From Litsea cubeba (lineage: Eukaryota > Streptophyta > Magnoliopsida > Laurales > Lauraceae), in contig CM022948.1 in assembly GCA_012931725.1 (NCBI GenBank), positions 92,400,215 to 92,464,214 of the forward strand: 64,000 nt of DNA. Direction: 5' to 3'. A program made the translations under genes and the position numbers. The notes beneath the pieces were generated by a model. It saw only the letters and a list, made by a program, of their open reading frames with translations. It was not told the origin of the DNA and did no database searches. Below, piece by piece: positions 45,401-63,639 of the stretch (its first letter is position 1; every line of letters begins with the position of its first letter).

Positions 45401-47080
45401 GATATCAGATTAGATTACAGCTATTTCACAAAACGATGCATGTTTTAAGAGTCTACAAATCCTTGATCACCTTGCAATTTAAAAGTATATACAACATTGA
45501 TATATGGAGAGGATTTCCTCCTACAAGCGGACTCCATGTGCAGTATAGCTCTAAGGGCCCACTTGGGCCCACCTTTCATTAGTATAGCTTTTTTCTCACC
45601 TTTATACCACATGATCTGTCATCATGTCCAGTTTTATGCTCATCAAGACATCAACCTTTATTCACAGTTGGATTGAGACTCAAACCTTAGGAAGTCTGGG
45701 TGTCATTAATTTGGACTTTGTATTTGAGGTCAAAGATGACCCCTCAAGTCAAATCCCTTAGCTTTAACGTGATGTTGCCTTGGATTTTTGTTTTGGTAGA
45801 AAACCTGGGGTGGATTATGGCCCGTAATACACACTTGTCCAGCCATCTGTTGGACAACATGAGCGGATAAGAGCTCAGGAAATGATAGGATCTCCCTCTA
45901 ATTACTACTATCGTTTTAATCAACAGGAGAAGGTTTGGGCTTTTTGGTTGATGTAATGAAAATAATCTTTTTAAAGCTGAGCAGTGACTCTCGTGTATGC
46001 ATCTTGCAGTCACATCTCGAATCGTATGAGTCCTTTCAAGATTTTCAAAATACTCAGACGTAAAAATATATTAAAAGCTTCTATTTTCAATAGTTTTTAG
46101 GATCTTTGAGATGTAAATACATAAAAAAAATGGCTACGTACAGCATACCTATTTCATATAGAAGGCCACTCCATGCTGAGCAACCAGGACCCCCTGTAAG
46201 CCACATGATAAGAGGGTCTTCTCTGGGATTGGTCTCGGACTTCACAAAGTAGTAAAAGAGCTGGTCTTCATCCGACTCCCCCACTCCCACGTACCTACAT
46301 CAACAAACAAAATAAATTAAAACTCTCATGGGAAACTTATTCCACGTTTGTGTGGTCTGTAAAAAAGACTTTCCTTGGTGTTGAAAGTTCAATATTAATA
46401 AATAAAGGAGATTTAACATATTAATTTTCCTTGCATCTTTCATCTTCAATTTCATGATTGAAAATTTATTAATGTGGTCAAACGACTCTAGTGCATATTT
46501 TTTCTTTACTTTTATAATTTGGACCCATAATATCATGGGATCTAAATGTAAAAAAGTTGAAAAGCCCATGGACCGTCTTCTTATATAGATCTTGATCACA
46601 TTATATCATAGACAGAAAAGTATAAAAAAAGAATTTGGACCAAAGTCCAACGACTCGTGGTGATATTAATAGATTTTCAATCATAAAATTGAGAGAATAA
46701 AGTTTAAAGAGAATTAATATGTGAAATCTCCTTAAATAAACTTAACTTTTTGTAATGTTGCGGAAGACCGTCCAACGGTTTCGAATTTGAATTTCTATGA
46801 AACATGGAAAAGGTTGTCTGTATAATCAGTTTTCCGCAACGCTGCTAAAATATGCGCTTGAGCAGATCACACTCACTAATACCAAAAATAAGAGAAACTT
46901 TACTTACCCTGTTTCCATATGGAAGGGAAGAGGGCCATTGAAGCCCGGAAGGTATCTGACCGTCCATTTAGAGTTTGCATGACAGCAACATGAAAAGGAT
47001 ACCACCAGCAGCAGCACCACCACCACGAGATACTGAGAAATTAAGGAAAGAAAGTTTTCCTTGGTTGCAGTCATTTTCAT
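34568..47080 (-). CDS. Serine carboxypeptidase-like protein (SCPL; peptidase S10 family), 13 exons
   Basis: Exons, 5' to 3' on the minus strand: 47080-46908, 46294-46149, 44836-44760, 44647-44531, 42651-42549, 41513-41476, 41276-41175, 39618-39469, 35688-35614, 35185-35067, 34980-34867, 34777-34732, 34651-34568. They join in phase into about 447 residues. A hydrophobic N-terminus (residues 10-33) looks like a signal peptide. Family motifs are YVGVGES (59-65), the GGPGCSAWSG oxyanion region (92-101), GDSYSG with the nucleophile near Ser190, SGDHD with the acid near Asp369, and GHTAP with His424. Plant SCPLs are secreted or vacuolar; this clade contains both peptidases and acyltransferases that use glucose esters, and I cannot tell which applies. 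Oddities: a GC donor in the last intron (AAG|GCAAGA) and no recognisable exon for the roughly 30 residues usual between DELYE and CLYGLNEA, although the join is in phase. Length without it is slightly short. Confidence 0.9.
34652..34731 (-). other. GC-AG intron (last intron of the SCPL gene)
   Basis: The donor reads AAG|GCAAGA and the acceptor GATGCAG|GGAG. The reading frame requires exactly these borders (GTG AAG before, GGA GCA GGA CAT after). GC donors with an otherwise strong consensus are a minor but normal class in plants. Confidence 0.75.
35689..39468 (-). other. Large intron 8 of the SCPL gene
   Basis: 3.8 kb of AT-rich sequence with repeat fragments: an A20 run near 37543, a GGGCCTTAGAAGACCGTG duplication near 37255-37300, and a MITE next to the donor site. 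No exon-like segment was found. Confidence 0.6.
39054..39436. mobile_element. MITE beside the exon 8 donor site
   Basis: The left end (GGTGAGAATTAGTTCTCAC, then TTATATGAGAAC) and the inverted right end (GAGAACTAGTTCTCACCTG, then TTATATGAGAAC) form terminal inverted repeats of about 45 bp. The element ends about 33 bp from the 5' splice site of intron 8, separated by (TA)n(GA)n. Confidence 0.7.
40712..40860 (+). repeat. 52-bp tandem repeat, about 2.5 copies
   Basis: GTTGGGTCTAGTTTGACATT recurs at 40712 and 40764, and GTTGGGTCTAG again at 40816, with TTAATATATGGGTCACTTTT between. Located in intron 7 of the SCPL gene. Confidence 0.85.
41321..41420 (+). repeat. 50-bp tandem duplication in intron 6 of the SCPL gene
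   Basis: Two near-identical 50-bp units, each with AAGTTTTTCAAAAGGC and TATATCCCCCGTGACCA. Their near identity suggests a recent event. Confidence 0.9.
43634..44070. mobile_element. 437-bp foldback element with tRNA-like loop, class unknown
   Basis: Two arms of about 180 bp (43634-43813 and 43891-44070) are inverse complements with few mismatches. The ends are TGTAGGAGACGTGACC and GGTCACGTCTCCTACA, and a perfect 5-bp target duplication TTAGG (43629-43633 and 44071-44075) flanks them. The 77-nt loop contains TAGCCCAAGTGGTA and GGTTCGAGTCC, which fit pol III box A and box B at tRNA-like spacing. GC content is far above the surroundings. It lies in intron 4 of the SCPL gene. It could alternatively be two oppositely oriented SINE copies fused at the head. 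Confidence 0.8.
43814..43890 (+). other. tRNA-related segment with pol III boxes
   Basis: Box A-like TAGCCCAAGTGG near 43814 and a perfect box B GGTTCGAGTCC at 43869-43879. The sequence does not fold into a convincing cloverleaf by eye and is not called as a tRNA gene. Confidence 0.5.
44837..46148 (-). other. Intron 2 of the SCPL gene
   Basis: 1.3 kb, AT-rich. Segment 45520-45740 has GGGCCCACTTGGGCCCACC followed by an A/T-rich body, loosely similar to 50310-50460, and is probably an old MITE. No exon. Confidence 0.5.
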
Positions 47081-48312
47081 CTACACCACCGGAATGAACA
47101 AAGGAGAGGAGACGCTTAAAAATAAATAAAGCTTTTAGAGTATAAAACTGTATAAGACGCATCGGGTCACTACAGCCAAGGTGTGGGCTTCGATACAATG
47201 ACAACGTCAACGTCTTTCATCCAATAAGAGGCAGCCATGTCATTTAAAATTCAAGATGGGAGTCACGACTTTGAAAGACTCGTGGAAGTAAACAATTTGG
47301 GGGCCAATTTTCGCATCCCAGTTTTCAATAACGGCCGTTCACAAGAGGAAAGATAAAAGAGCAGCACATGGGTTCGGTGCATCATTAGGAAAATGGTTAT
47401 ATACTCGGGACGCGTGCCATAAAAAAGAAAAACCACTGTGACGTTTTCTTTTGAAAGATAGCTCATAATGTGCTGTGAAGAGTACTTTTACCAGTTCAGC
47501 AGCCCCCTACCTCTCTGTGGCCCCGCCCATCATCATCATCATCATCCGGAGAGTGGGTCTCACTGAGGAATCAACCTTATCAATTCTTTGTTGTAGCAGT
47601 AGGTTCATACTGTTCATTTAGTGGGCCCCATAGTGGGCCATCAGTGGCTATGGACGTTGGATGGATGGATATGAGCCGCTACTCTGTTTCCAAATGGAGG
47701 GCGGATAAAAGGGAGATGTGGGATTTTACTTTTCACGATTTTGGCTTGTCCGGGACCCCTTGTGAGGCGGAAAGAGCATATTGGATTTGTTTTGGGATTG
47801 GGACCTATGTGCTGGAGAGATTGCTCCTACACACGTGAATCCAATAGGGATTCTATATGCATGGATTTAATAAGATCTTGATCCGAGATTCTCAACACTC
47901 AAGGAATAGGTTTTATATCATCTTTATTCCAAGATTTGAATACTTGATACACGGGATGGCACCTGGAAGGGCTGGTTTGGTGATGGATCTTTGGAGGTCA
48001 GTGCTGGTTTGGTGATGGATCTTTGGAGGTCAGTGCAGGTATTAGATATGGTTTTTGAGGTTTTAACCCAAATATGATATGGCTAGAAATCACGATGGGT
48101 ATTCATTCTGATTTTATCTAAGGAAAATTTTCAAGTGAGAACTTATATGGAATTTTTTTGCGGGGTCCAACTAGCAACTCATTCATCTGACTGTCCAGGA
48201 TTCGAACATTGGCTACACCACCTCTTCCCATTTGTGTGGGCTTTCTTTCTACTTGTGCGGGCTCCTTTCACACTTATATGGGTCTTCTTGTACGGACTTA
48301 ATTCTCTTGGTC
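47081..48312. other. Upstream flank of the SCPL gene, then intergenic
   Basis: On the minus strand, TATA-like words (TTTATTTATTTTTAAG near 47125, TTTATAC near 47148) lie 40-80 bp above the start codon and could serve as the promoter, but none is decisive. A (CAT)n run is at 47528-47548. A 36-bp duplication (GGTTTGGTGATGGATCTTTG) is at 47973-48040. No gene was seen. Confidence 0.35.
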
Positions 48313-48320
48313 TCGGCCCG

Positions 48321-48657
48321 TAGGGCTGAGCATTCGGTTAATCGGTCGGTTATTTATCGAAATTTTGACCAAACCGATTTTTTTTACATTATAAAATATT
48401 AACCGAACCGAACTGAATTACCATTTTATAAAAATTTTAACCGACCGAACCGAACCGAATTATATATGGGTATGTAAATATAAAAATATTCAAAATAAAA
48501 TTACATATAATTCAGTGAATCCGTTAAATATATAACCGAATTTGCATAAATGATTTACCCGAACCGAATCGAATTACCTGAAATAATCGAAACGAAATTA
48601 AATTTCGATTATGATTCGGTTTGATAAATCGGTCGATTCGGTTTTTACTCACCCCTA
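48321..48657. mobile_element. hAT-type MITE, 337 bp
   Basis: Ends TAGGGCTGAGCATTCGG and, inverted, TAGGGGTGAGTAAAAACC. Flanking octamers TCGGCCCG (48313-48320) and TCAGCCCG (48658-48665) match at 7 of 8 positions, the hAT duplication size. The body consists of AACCGAACCGAA-type words. Confidence 0.85.
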
Positions 48658-48669
48658 TCAGCCCGTTGT

Positions 48670-49260
48670 CTCGGTTACCATTTAAAAAAAAAAAAAATTG
48701 GAGTTCAGTACCCAAAGTCATGTTTGTTCAAATACTGATTAATTAGAGGTGCTCTACTCTGCACGGCAGGAGAAGTGCATCAATATGAAGTCATCAGAGA
48801 TGGTCGATAAAAGCATCCATTTGATTGGATCATGGCATAGGTGGTCTCAGGTTCCCGGCCTACAGGAAAGAAACCAATATTCAGATCAAAGTCAGAGCCG
48901 TCCAATTTGCTAGAAAAAAACACTTTATATAAACTGGTCCCACTAGAGAAGGGTTCCCCTCCCCCAATTGGGATCAGTGGCATGAACCAAAAACGGGTTC
49001 GGCGAGACGAACCATCTGAGGCATTTATTTCCACGTGGGGCACGAGCATTGATCTACTTCCCCAGGCATCGGTGAAATGAAGATCTTGGAGATTGTGCAT
49101 AAATGAGCAGTCAGAGCAGACCCAAAGCCAAAGGCATGATTGACAAGTCGCTGAGATACCATTGGAGCTGTCAGGACAGTTTCATTTACTATACTATCAG
49201 TCAACAAAGAGCTTCATAGCACGTGCAAGCTTAGTCATTACACTCATCAAGTGGTGTCAG
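48670..49260. other. Intergenic, no supported gene
   Basis: A 106-codon open frame exists on the minus strand (49100-48780), but its peptide has no recognised motif and no neighbouring exons, so it is not called. Confidence 0.4.
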
Positions 49261-49299
49261 GGGGTCGCACAACTAAAAGTTGTGGTGCCAATACGAGCG

Positions 49300-49810
49300 C
49301 CCAAATAATTTCTCTTATTTCCATCATTGCCTTTTAAATTCAATGTTCTTTTGGTGGAATTCCCAGTATTCAAGGCAGTCAGAATTTTCAAATGCCAAAA
49401 AAGTGGAATTCCAAAATGCTACCCCCTCCAAGAGCATTTCAGAATTCTGGAACTCCGAGAGGCTTGGTTGGAATTCTGGGAACCCAACGGTTGAGGCCTA
49501 TCCTAACACGGCGAGGAATTTTGAGGTTCGAATATCTGTTCTCCATAATCATCTTCATTTTTCCAAGTACACCATCGAAAAAAAATTTTTTTATGGAATT
49601 CTACTCAAGAATTTGAGTAGCTATGAAACATGAAATTTAAGAATTTGAGTTAGATGAAATTCTCAGGTAGGAATTCATGTAAGAAAGAAACATAAAATTC
49701 ACAAATGACAGAATTTGTATCATTTCAAATTCCAGTGTCTCGAATTCTGCAAATCCCAGCAGACATGAATTCTAGGAATTCTTGCAAAAAAAACAGGCCC
49801 TAAACAATTC
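49300..49810. repeat. GAATTC-rich degenerate repeat
   Basis: Dense GGAATTC/GAATTCC words, ending in AAACAGGCCCTAAACAATTCC, the style of 'GGCCTGTTT' hAT-like MITEs. Boundaries unclear. Confidence 0.35.
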
Positions 49811-50865
49811 CTCACAATGTGTCTTGGGCTCCCTACCCAAAAGAATTGCAAAACCATCTCATACCTCAACGTCTTTCTCACGTAATGGATAACTAGCACA
49901 ATAATCCCCGTGCTAAACAGTTTGTTGATTAAACATACAGCAATATATATAAAAACCAATTAAAAAAATTCAAATCATATAAATCACCATTCAAACACTT
50001 ATTAACAATAATTTAGTATAGATAGAGCATAAAATTTAAAAAAAAAAAGATTATGGCAGTACCTCTTTTCTTAATCCAAGAGTTTAAAATAGATAAATAA
50101 GGTGAAAATAAAATGAGAATATTCAAAGAAAGGGTAGAAGAGATTGGGGATGAAAAAGGCAGAAGAAGACTTAAAGTAGTTTCATATTAGAAGTGAAAGG
50201 ATAACATGCGTAAGTTATAAATTAGTTATAATTAATAGTTAAAATTAGAAGTTATGATTAAATTTGGATCCAAAATCTTCTAGTTTAATATATTATAATG
50301 GTCTCCTACTGTCATACAATATGGGAACCACTTGGGCCCCACCTTTTATTAGACTTCAGACCCTTATAGCCTCTTCTCAAACCATGATTTGGCATTAGGA
50401 TCAATTTTTACACTTTTTAATCATTCACTCACCATTGGATTGTGTCTTTAAAAAAAAATAATAATAATTGATGGCTGAATTTTCTTTATTTGTTTGAAAT
50501 GAATACTCATCTCCCGCTCAATTATAGCATTATCCACTCTAAACATAAGACAATTAAATAAGGAAACCATCACATAAGAAGAAAAGTCCAAGAAAATTAA
50601 AAGAAGAAAAGTTGCAAGAGGTTGATGATATTGTCAAGATTGACGATATCGTCAACTAGGGTAACTTTATCCAAAAACATGTTTGAACACTAATCTCGTC
50701 ATTTTTTTTTCTTTATAAAATCATTTAATTATGATTTAAATTTAATTTTTTTGTAAAATTTCCTTGATTTAATTGTGTGGGAAAGATGTTTTGGGGAATA
50801 ACATAGAGGTGAGACGATTTTGCAAGGGGCAAAGATGAAAAGATTGTTGAAAAGGGCAAGAATGA

Positions 50866-50891
50866 AAATAATATATATATATATATATATT
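50866..50891. repeat. (AT)n microsatellite
   Basis: About 13 AT dinucleotides; nothing else of note in the AT-rich flank 49820-51030. Confidence 0.9.
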
Positions 50892-51034
50892 AACATCCAA
50901 GGAGTCTTGGAAAGGTGTGACTGAAATCTTGAATTTCAAATGACGTGGCTTCCTCAAAATTCCAAAAATATGCTGCAGCAACGCTCTACTTAGGCCCACC
51001 TAGGCAAAACGGGACCCTTCATGACCATATTTTA

Positions 51035-51180
51035 TATTGACATCACACTGAGGCATATTAGGTCTATTTAAACTTAAAAACAAAGCAACTTATTACATTA
51101 ATTAGAAGTCCTCCCTCTACTGAGCAACAACACTTTCTTGTGGGGCCCACCTGGGACCCACTTCGGGATGGGAGTGGGGA
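51035..51180 (+). repeat. Dispersed repeat, copy 2
   Basis: Matches 16755-16900; see CACTGAGGCATATTAGGTC and TTAATTAGAAGTCCTCCC here. Copy 2 continues into a GGGGCCCACC-rich tail. Confidence 0.7.
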
Positions 51181-52100
51181 TCTTCAAACCCCCAAATCCA
51201 GACAAGTCTTAACCATCCAAAACGAGTAAGGGTTTCATTGGCCATTGATTGTTGGGTTGCTAGATTTCTTCATCCATTTGGGCATGTGATCACATGATTT
51301 TTCAGCACAATGCCTATTATGGTTTTGCTAGGTTGATTTCAAAGATAAAAAGGGAACTGCTAAATAATTGAAGAAATGAGAGGTAGAGTGGAGACATGTA
51401 AGGGAGTACACGGCCGGTGGGCACACAAGGATAAAAACGGTTTTTAGTTGTTCCAAAGTTTCCATTCCCCATGTTATCATGCTAGCTCGGAAAAACATAT
51501 TCCATGGAAATAACCAATAAAGTGCAACCAAACATATTCTCATGATTTTCATTCCATGGGAATGAAGAAATGTTTCTCACATGATAATACCAAACAGGCA
51601 CGTTACCGACAACGTGTGGTGGTTTTATAATTATTAAGTAATTAATATGCCAATATAGGGTTAATCCACAATAAAAATAATGAGATAACTAATCTCAAAA
51701 TCCAAACAAATGAACAATTAAATAGAAAAAATGGAAAACAAAAAGGGGAGTTGGGCCAAATATTTTAAGGCTAATTTTACAAGTAAAATAAATGACATAA
51801 ATGTCATGATATGCGTGGTTTTGGTTAAATTATAGCTCAAGTAGGGTTGTCAATCGGGCCCTCTTATGACTCTTGTGACGGTAGCGGGTCCTAAAAGTGC
51901 CCACAATATATAGGAGGGTATTTTCATTTTTCTTGAAAAGCCTTGAGGAATATAGTAGGGCCTAATTTCTCAGGCTCTCTTGAGGGCAAGGCTCGGTCCA
52001 AACCTCTCATATTTCTTATAATATTAAATTTATATAAATATATTAATACATATTAGAGCTTGAAAACTATATATGCTTAAAAACTTTGTTATTTTATTTG
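51181..52100. other. Intergenic, no gene seen
   Basis: AT-rich sequence. No exon-like stretch or paired terminal repeats were found. Confidence 0.45.
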
Positions 52101-53135
52101 CTAGGTAAAGATATAATCTAGAGGGTTTTACCAAAAAATAAACGGTATTTGGCCGTTGCACGAAATAGTGAAAAGTATTTCCCACTGTACAAGATCATTC
52201 ATCCCGCCACTTTTTTTTTTTTCATTTTTTCACAAGGGACGATAGCGTCGCCCAAAATAAATATGGGCGACGCGAGCGTCCCTCTTCGCTCCCCGAATTC
52301 AACTTTTCCTCATCTAATTTTCCTTCATCCCTTCTCTAATTGCAGCTTTTCCAACTATATGAGAAGTGGAAAACTTGTATTTGCAATATTTTCGCCTATG
52401 CCAATAGTAGAAAACTTATTTTGGCAAATTTTCCACCTATAATAACAGTGGAGAACTTGTTTTCACAACTTTTCCATCTATAATAACAGTGGAAAACTTG
52501 TAATGGCCCATAATAGAAGTGGGAAACTTGTACGGCCAGCTTTTACGCCCATAATAACAACGGAAGACTTGTATTGGCACTGGAAATAGAAGAAACTCAT
52601 CACGAGAGAGAATAGATCCCAACTAAAAATACCTTTTTGGAACCCATTAATTAGAAACTAAAATGAATTTAAGCCATTAAAATACAGAAACTAAAATGTC
52701 AGCAAAGTCCATTCAAGGCAACCCTTTTTTCCCATCCCAAACACTAGGCAGGGACTTTTCAACGGATTCCTTAACTTCTCTTTCTTCCTTTCTCTTCCAT
52801 TGAGACTGTGGGTGCTACGTACAGGGTGTAAATTGTGCCTTGCCTCCGTGACTCGTATGCTGGTCAACATGTTGTGGTTTGGCCACACACGGCCAACGGA
52901 CGCAGCGGCGTTGATGCTGTTTGTAACTAGGATTTTATGGGATTTACGAAGACGCGCATGCTTTATTTTAAATCGAGCAATGTTAATGTCGCTGGTCCCA
53001 AGTTAAAAAAAAAAAAAAAAGAAAAAGAACCGTGCCTAACGGATCACATTTATGCAGAATAAAATAGTTTTTATTATTTCGTGCAACGGCCAAACACGAT
53101 TCATTTTTAGGTAAAATCCTCTATAATCTACCTAC
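52101..53135. mobile_element. 1.03-kb TIR element with internal tandem repeats
   Basis: The left end AGGTAAAGATATAATCTAGA and the inverted right end GTAGGTAGATTATAGAGG continue into matching GGTTTTACC/GATTTTACC and TTTGGCCGTTGCACGAAATA segments, giving terminal inverted repeats of about 70 bp. No transposase frame is present. A clear target duplication was not found. It may be a Mutator-like derivative. Confidence 0.65.
52365..52580 (+). repeat. Tandem repeat, about 48-bp unit, 4-5 copies
   Basis: AGTGGAAAACTTGTATT, GTGGAGAACTTG, GTGGAAAACTTGTAATGG, GTGGGAAACTTGTACGG and CGGAAGACTTGTATTGG recur, spaced by TTTTCCACCTATAATAACA-type text. Confidence 0.75.
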
Positions 53136-53559
53136 AAAAATAGTGTTTGCATAACTTGATTTATTATAAAATATGTCCCCTTCTTGTAAAAATCTTCATC
53201 TTACATTATTTAGTTATAGAAAATAATCTTTCAAATAAGAATTGAAAAAACATGGATGGAAGATTTTAACACACATCTTTGATTAAATTCATTAGATACT
53301 ATGTTTTTTCAACATGGATGGTTATTGCATCCCAGATGGCTAGCTCACCTTGTTAGAACATTAGTATGTGAGTGAGTGCATGAGTTCAAGTCTCTAGTTT
53401 AGCAAAAACATTAATGGTTATGCTTGTGTTTACAAGTAACCCACAAAATTAGATTGGTCTCATTATAATTACCAAGCACCAGATGAATCCTATCATAATT
53501 ACCAGTATTTGATGAGCCTCGTCATGATTACCAACATTATACAGCCTGCTCCATGTTGA

Positions 53560-54360
53560 TTACTAACAGAATGGTGCTATTGGCACCACACTTTCTACTC
53601 TTCCCACCGCACTACAAGACAAAAAAAAAAATTTTTCCTAAACTACCCTTCCTCCCTCCTCCTCTCTTCCCTTCCTCCTCCTCCCTCCTCCTTCCTCCTT
53701 CCTCCCTCTCCCAGCCTCCACCCTCATCCCCCTCCCCTCCCTCCCCCTCCCAGTCGCCGGCGGGGAGGGAGATCGGCCGGCAGCCGGCGGCGGAAGCCCC
53801 CAGCCGGCTGGCCTCCCTCCCCCCCTCTCCCTCTCCCTCTTTCTTCCTCTCTCCCTCTTCTTCCCTCTTCTCCCTCTCTCCTCCTCCCGCGCCTTCCCTC
53901 CCTTACTTTCTTCTCCCTCCCCCTCCCCCTCCCCCTCCCAGTCGCCGGCCGGGGGGGGAGATCGGGCTGGCAGCAGTTGCCTGCTGCAAGCGCTGCTGCA
54001 GCCCGATCTCCCCCCCCGGCCGGCGACGGGAGGGGGAGGGGAGGGAGAAGAAAGTAGGGGGAGGAAGGAGAGGGAGGGAGAGAGGAAGAAGAGGGAAAGA
54101 AGAGTGAGAGAGGAAGAAAGAGGGAGAGGGAGAGAGGGGGAGGGAGGCCAGCCGGCCGGGGCTCCCTCCCCGCCGGCGACTGGGGGGAGGGGAGGGGGAG
54201 GGAGAAGAAGAGTAGGGGAGGGAAGGAGAGGGAGGGAGAGAGGGAGAAGAGGGAAAGAAGAGGAGAGAGGGAAAGAAGAGGGAGAGAGGAGAAAAGAGGT
54301 GAGAGAGGCAAGGGGGAGGTGTGATTACTACATAGTTCCTTTTTACCAAAAAAAAAAACA
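53560..54360. repeat. GC-rich palindrome with pyrimidine and purine arms
   Basis: The left arm (about 53630-53983) is C/T-rich and the right arm (53985-54330) is its G/A-rich inverse. The centre near 53984 lies between GAGATCGGGCTGG and CAGCCCGATCTC. GTCGCCGGCGGGGAGGGAG occurs at 53752 and its inverse at about 54161; a second pair flanks the centre. The outer left edge (AAAAAATTTTTCCTAAACTACCC) matches the left border at 9390. Open frames through the arms on both strands are low-complexity artefacts. Confidence 0.8.
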
Positions 54361-54524
54361 TTAGGTCCTATGATCATAATACTTATATTACTCCTTTCTT
54401 ATATTTCAGGCGAGGACTGAATTCCAACTAAATGTTTTGTAGTGATAGGTTTTTTCCCACACAGAAAGGGCCCTCTGAGTTACAGTACAATGGAGTTGTA
54501 AACTGCTCTTGTTTTACTTTTTCC

Positions 54525-54540
54525 TTTTTTATTTATTTTT
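54525..54540 (-). promoter_or_regulatory. Possible polyadenylation signal of the FKBP gene
   Basis: On the minus strand AAAATAAATAAAAAAGG lies about 200 nt below the stop codon at 54738, a suitable distance for a plant 3' UTR. No other AATAAA-like hexamer is closer. Confidence 0.3.
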
Positions 54541-54737
54541 TCAAACACCTCTATATGGCTTCCAAGAAAGCTACAATCTTATCACATCATGATTTTCCCA
54601 TGTGATTACAGATTGAAGCAATGATCTCATTTCAACTTCTTAGAGAAAAAACTCAGAAGTTGAAAAGATTTACATTCACTTCTTTCATCAACTATAGATA
54701 CATCTAAGGTAATTTTTAAATATATGCTCACTGGCAG

Positions 54738-62165
<7,428 letters not shown>

Positions 62166-62763
62166 CTACCAATAAAGAGTGAATGTAATCACCATTAAAA
62201 AAAAGTAGTGAATGTAATCTTGCAGATCGCAGCTGAAAGAATTCATGAACAAGCAGAAACGCCTATATCCAAATAGACAGGACGGGTGAAATCATACAAA
62301 AAAACTTCAAATTTAATGCTTAACAAAAGATAATATTGTGGAATAAGTAACAGTTATCTTATAATTGTACCCTAAGATTCCATAATTGGAGAAATTATTT
62401 TTGAAATGAATTATTAGATAATATATTCACGCAAAAAGGAAAGAAAAGCACCAACAGAGTCACGGTGGTGCAAGATAGGCTCCAGTAGTTGGTAGCTACG
62501 GTTTCTGTTGCAGGATAAAGTCTAGTCATCTCGAAGAAGAAGAAGAAGATTCCAATAGTTTGAACAACCCAGAATGGCCAGACATTAAAAATACTTTTTA
62601 AGTCAAGGATAGAATCATAGTACAATAGAAAATCCTACCACACTCAAAAAATATGATGAAGCTGGTATAATGTGGGCCCACAAAAAAGAGGGTCATAGAT
62701 ATCTTTCTATTTTGCAAGTAAGATTACTATTTCAATTGAGCAGAATAGTAGGAACTTTGTCAG

Positions 62764-63231
62764 GGCTCACTTGGCAAATCTGATCTATTTGAATAGAGAT
62801 TATACAATTAGATCTTTTTGAAATGGAGCAATTTCAATTAGACTTTTTAAAATTTAATGTTTGGCATGTCTAATTCAATTGAAAAAAGCAAACTTGTCAT
62901 ATGGTAAAAGTCATATAGGTAAACTTGTCATGTAGTGAAAGTGGTACAGGCAAACTTGTTACATGGTAGAAGTTTATATCATGTATGGGCAAACTTGTAA
63001 AAACAAAAAAAAAAAAAAAAAACACCCAAAAATGTCTGATTGCTTTAGACATTGATGGCTCATTGAAAAAGCCACATATTTGTTAATTTTTGAAAAAGAT
63101 GCAAAAGGTCTGAAATAATTCAGTAAGAGATTCACGTAAACTTTTCCAAACAGTTTAAAGCACTCGAGTCTATCTAAATCAATTTTAAGTCAAATAGACC
63201 CAAAAAGTAGACTTGCCAAATGACACAATAG
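62764..63231. mobile_element. hAT-like MITE in an FKBP intron
   Basis: The left end GGCTCACTTGGCAAATCTG and the inverted right end TGTCATTTGGCAAGTCTA, followed by TATTTGA words on both sides, form imperfect terminal inverted repeats. A three-fold AACTTGTCA/AACTTGTTAC repetition lies at 62890-62960. Confidence 0.6.
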
Positions 63232-63271
63232 TCTTCGGATGTTGTATAGACCATAGAAACCTCCTTGAAGT

Positions 63272-63273
<2 letters not shown>

Positions 63274-63367
<94 letters not shown>
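63274..63367 (+). repeat. (CT)47 microsatellite
   Basis: 94 bp of uninterrupted CT just right of the MITE, in sequence expected to be intronic to the FKBP gene. Confidence 0.97.
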
Positions 63368-63369
<2 letters not shown>

Positions 63370-63639
63370 AAGTGCTTAAAAATGAAGATCAAAGGTGAAA
63401 ATAGAATCTAAGAAAGATGGGAAACATATACCTAGCCTTTGGTCTTCATTTTTAACCACTTAAAAAAATCCTATATATTGAGCTCCTATGTATTTTAATG
63501 CAAACAGCAACATTAACCAGTTTTGCATCAACGGGAGATCACCCTGTCACGACACAGGTCAACACCACCCCAACGGGTGAGTGAAACCCAATGGGTCAAA
63601 ATAACCCAATGGACCAACAGTGCATGGGTCAATACAGTT

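Noticed and set aside
48780..49207. Minus-strand frames of 106 and 60 codons
   Set aside because: No recognised motif, no adjoining exon with splice sites, and composition like the surrounding intergenic DNA.
53553..54377. Long open frames (up to 217 codons) on both strands
   Set aside because: A purine/pyrimidine palindrome is open in many frames by composition alone; Pro/Ser/Leu and Arg/Gly/Glu runs are artefacts.
63174..63398. Ser-Leu / Arg-Glu repeat frames
   Set aside because: Translation of the CT microsatellite.
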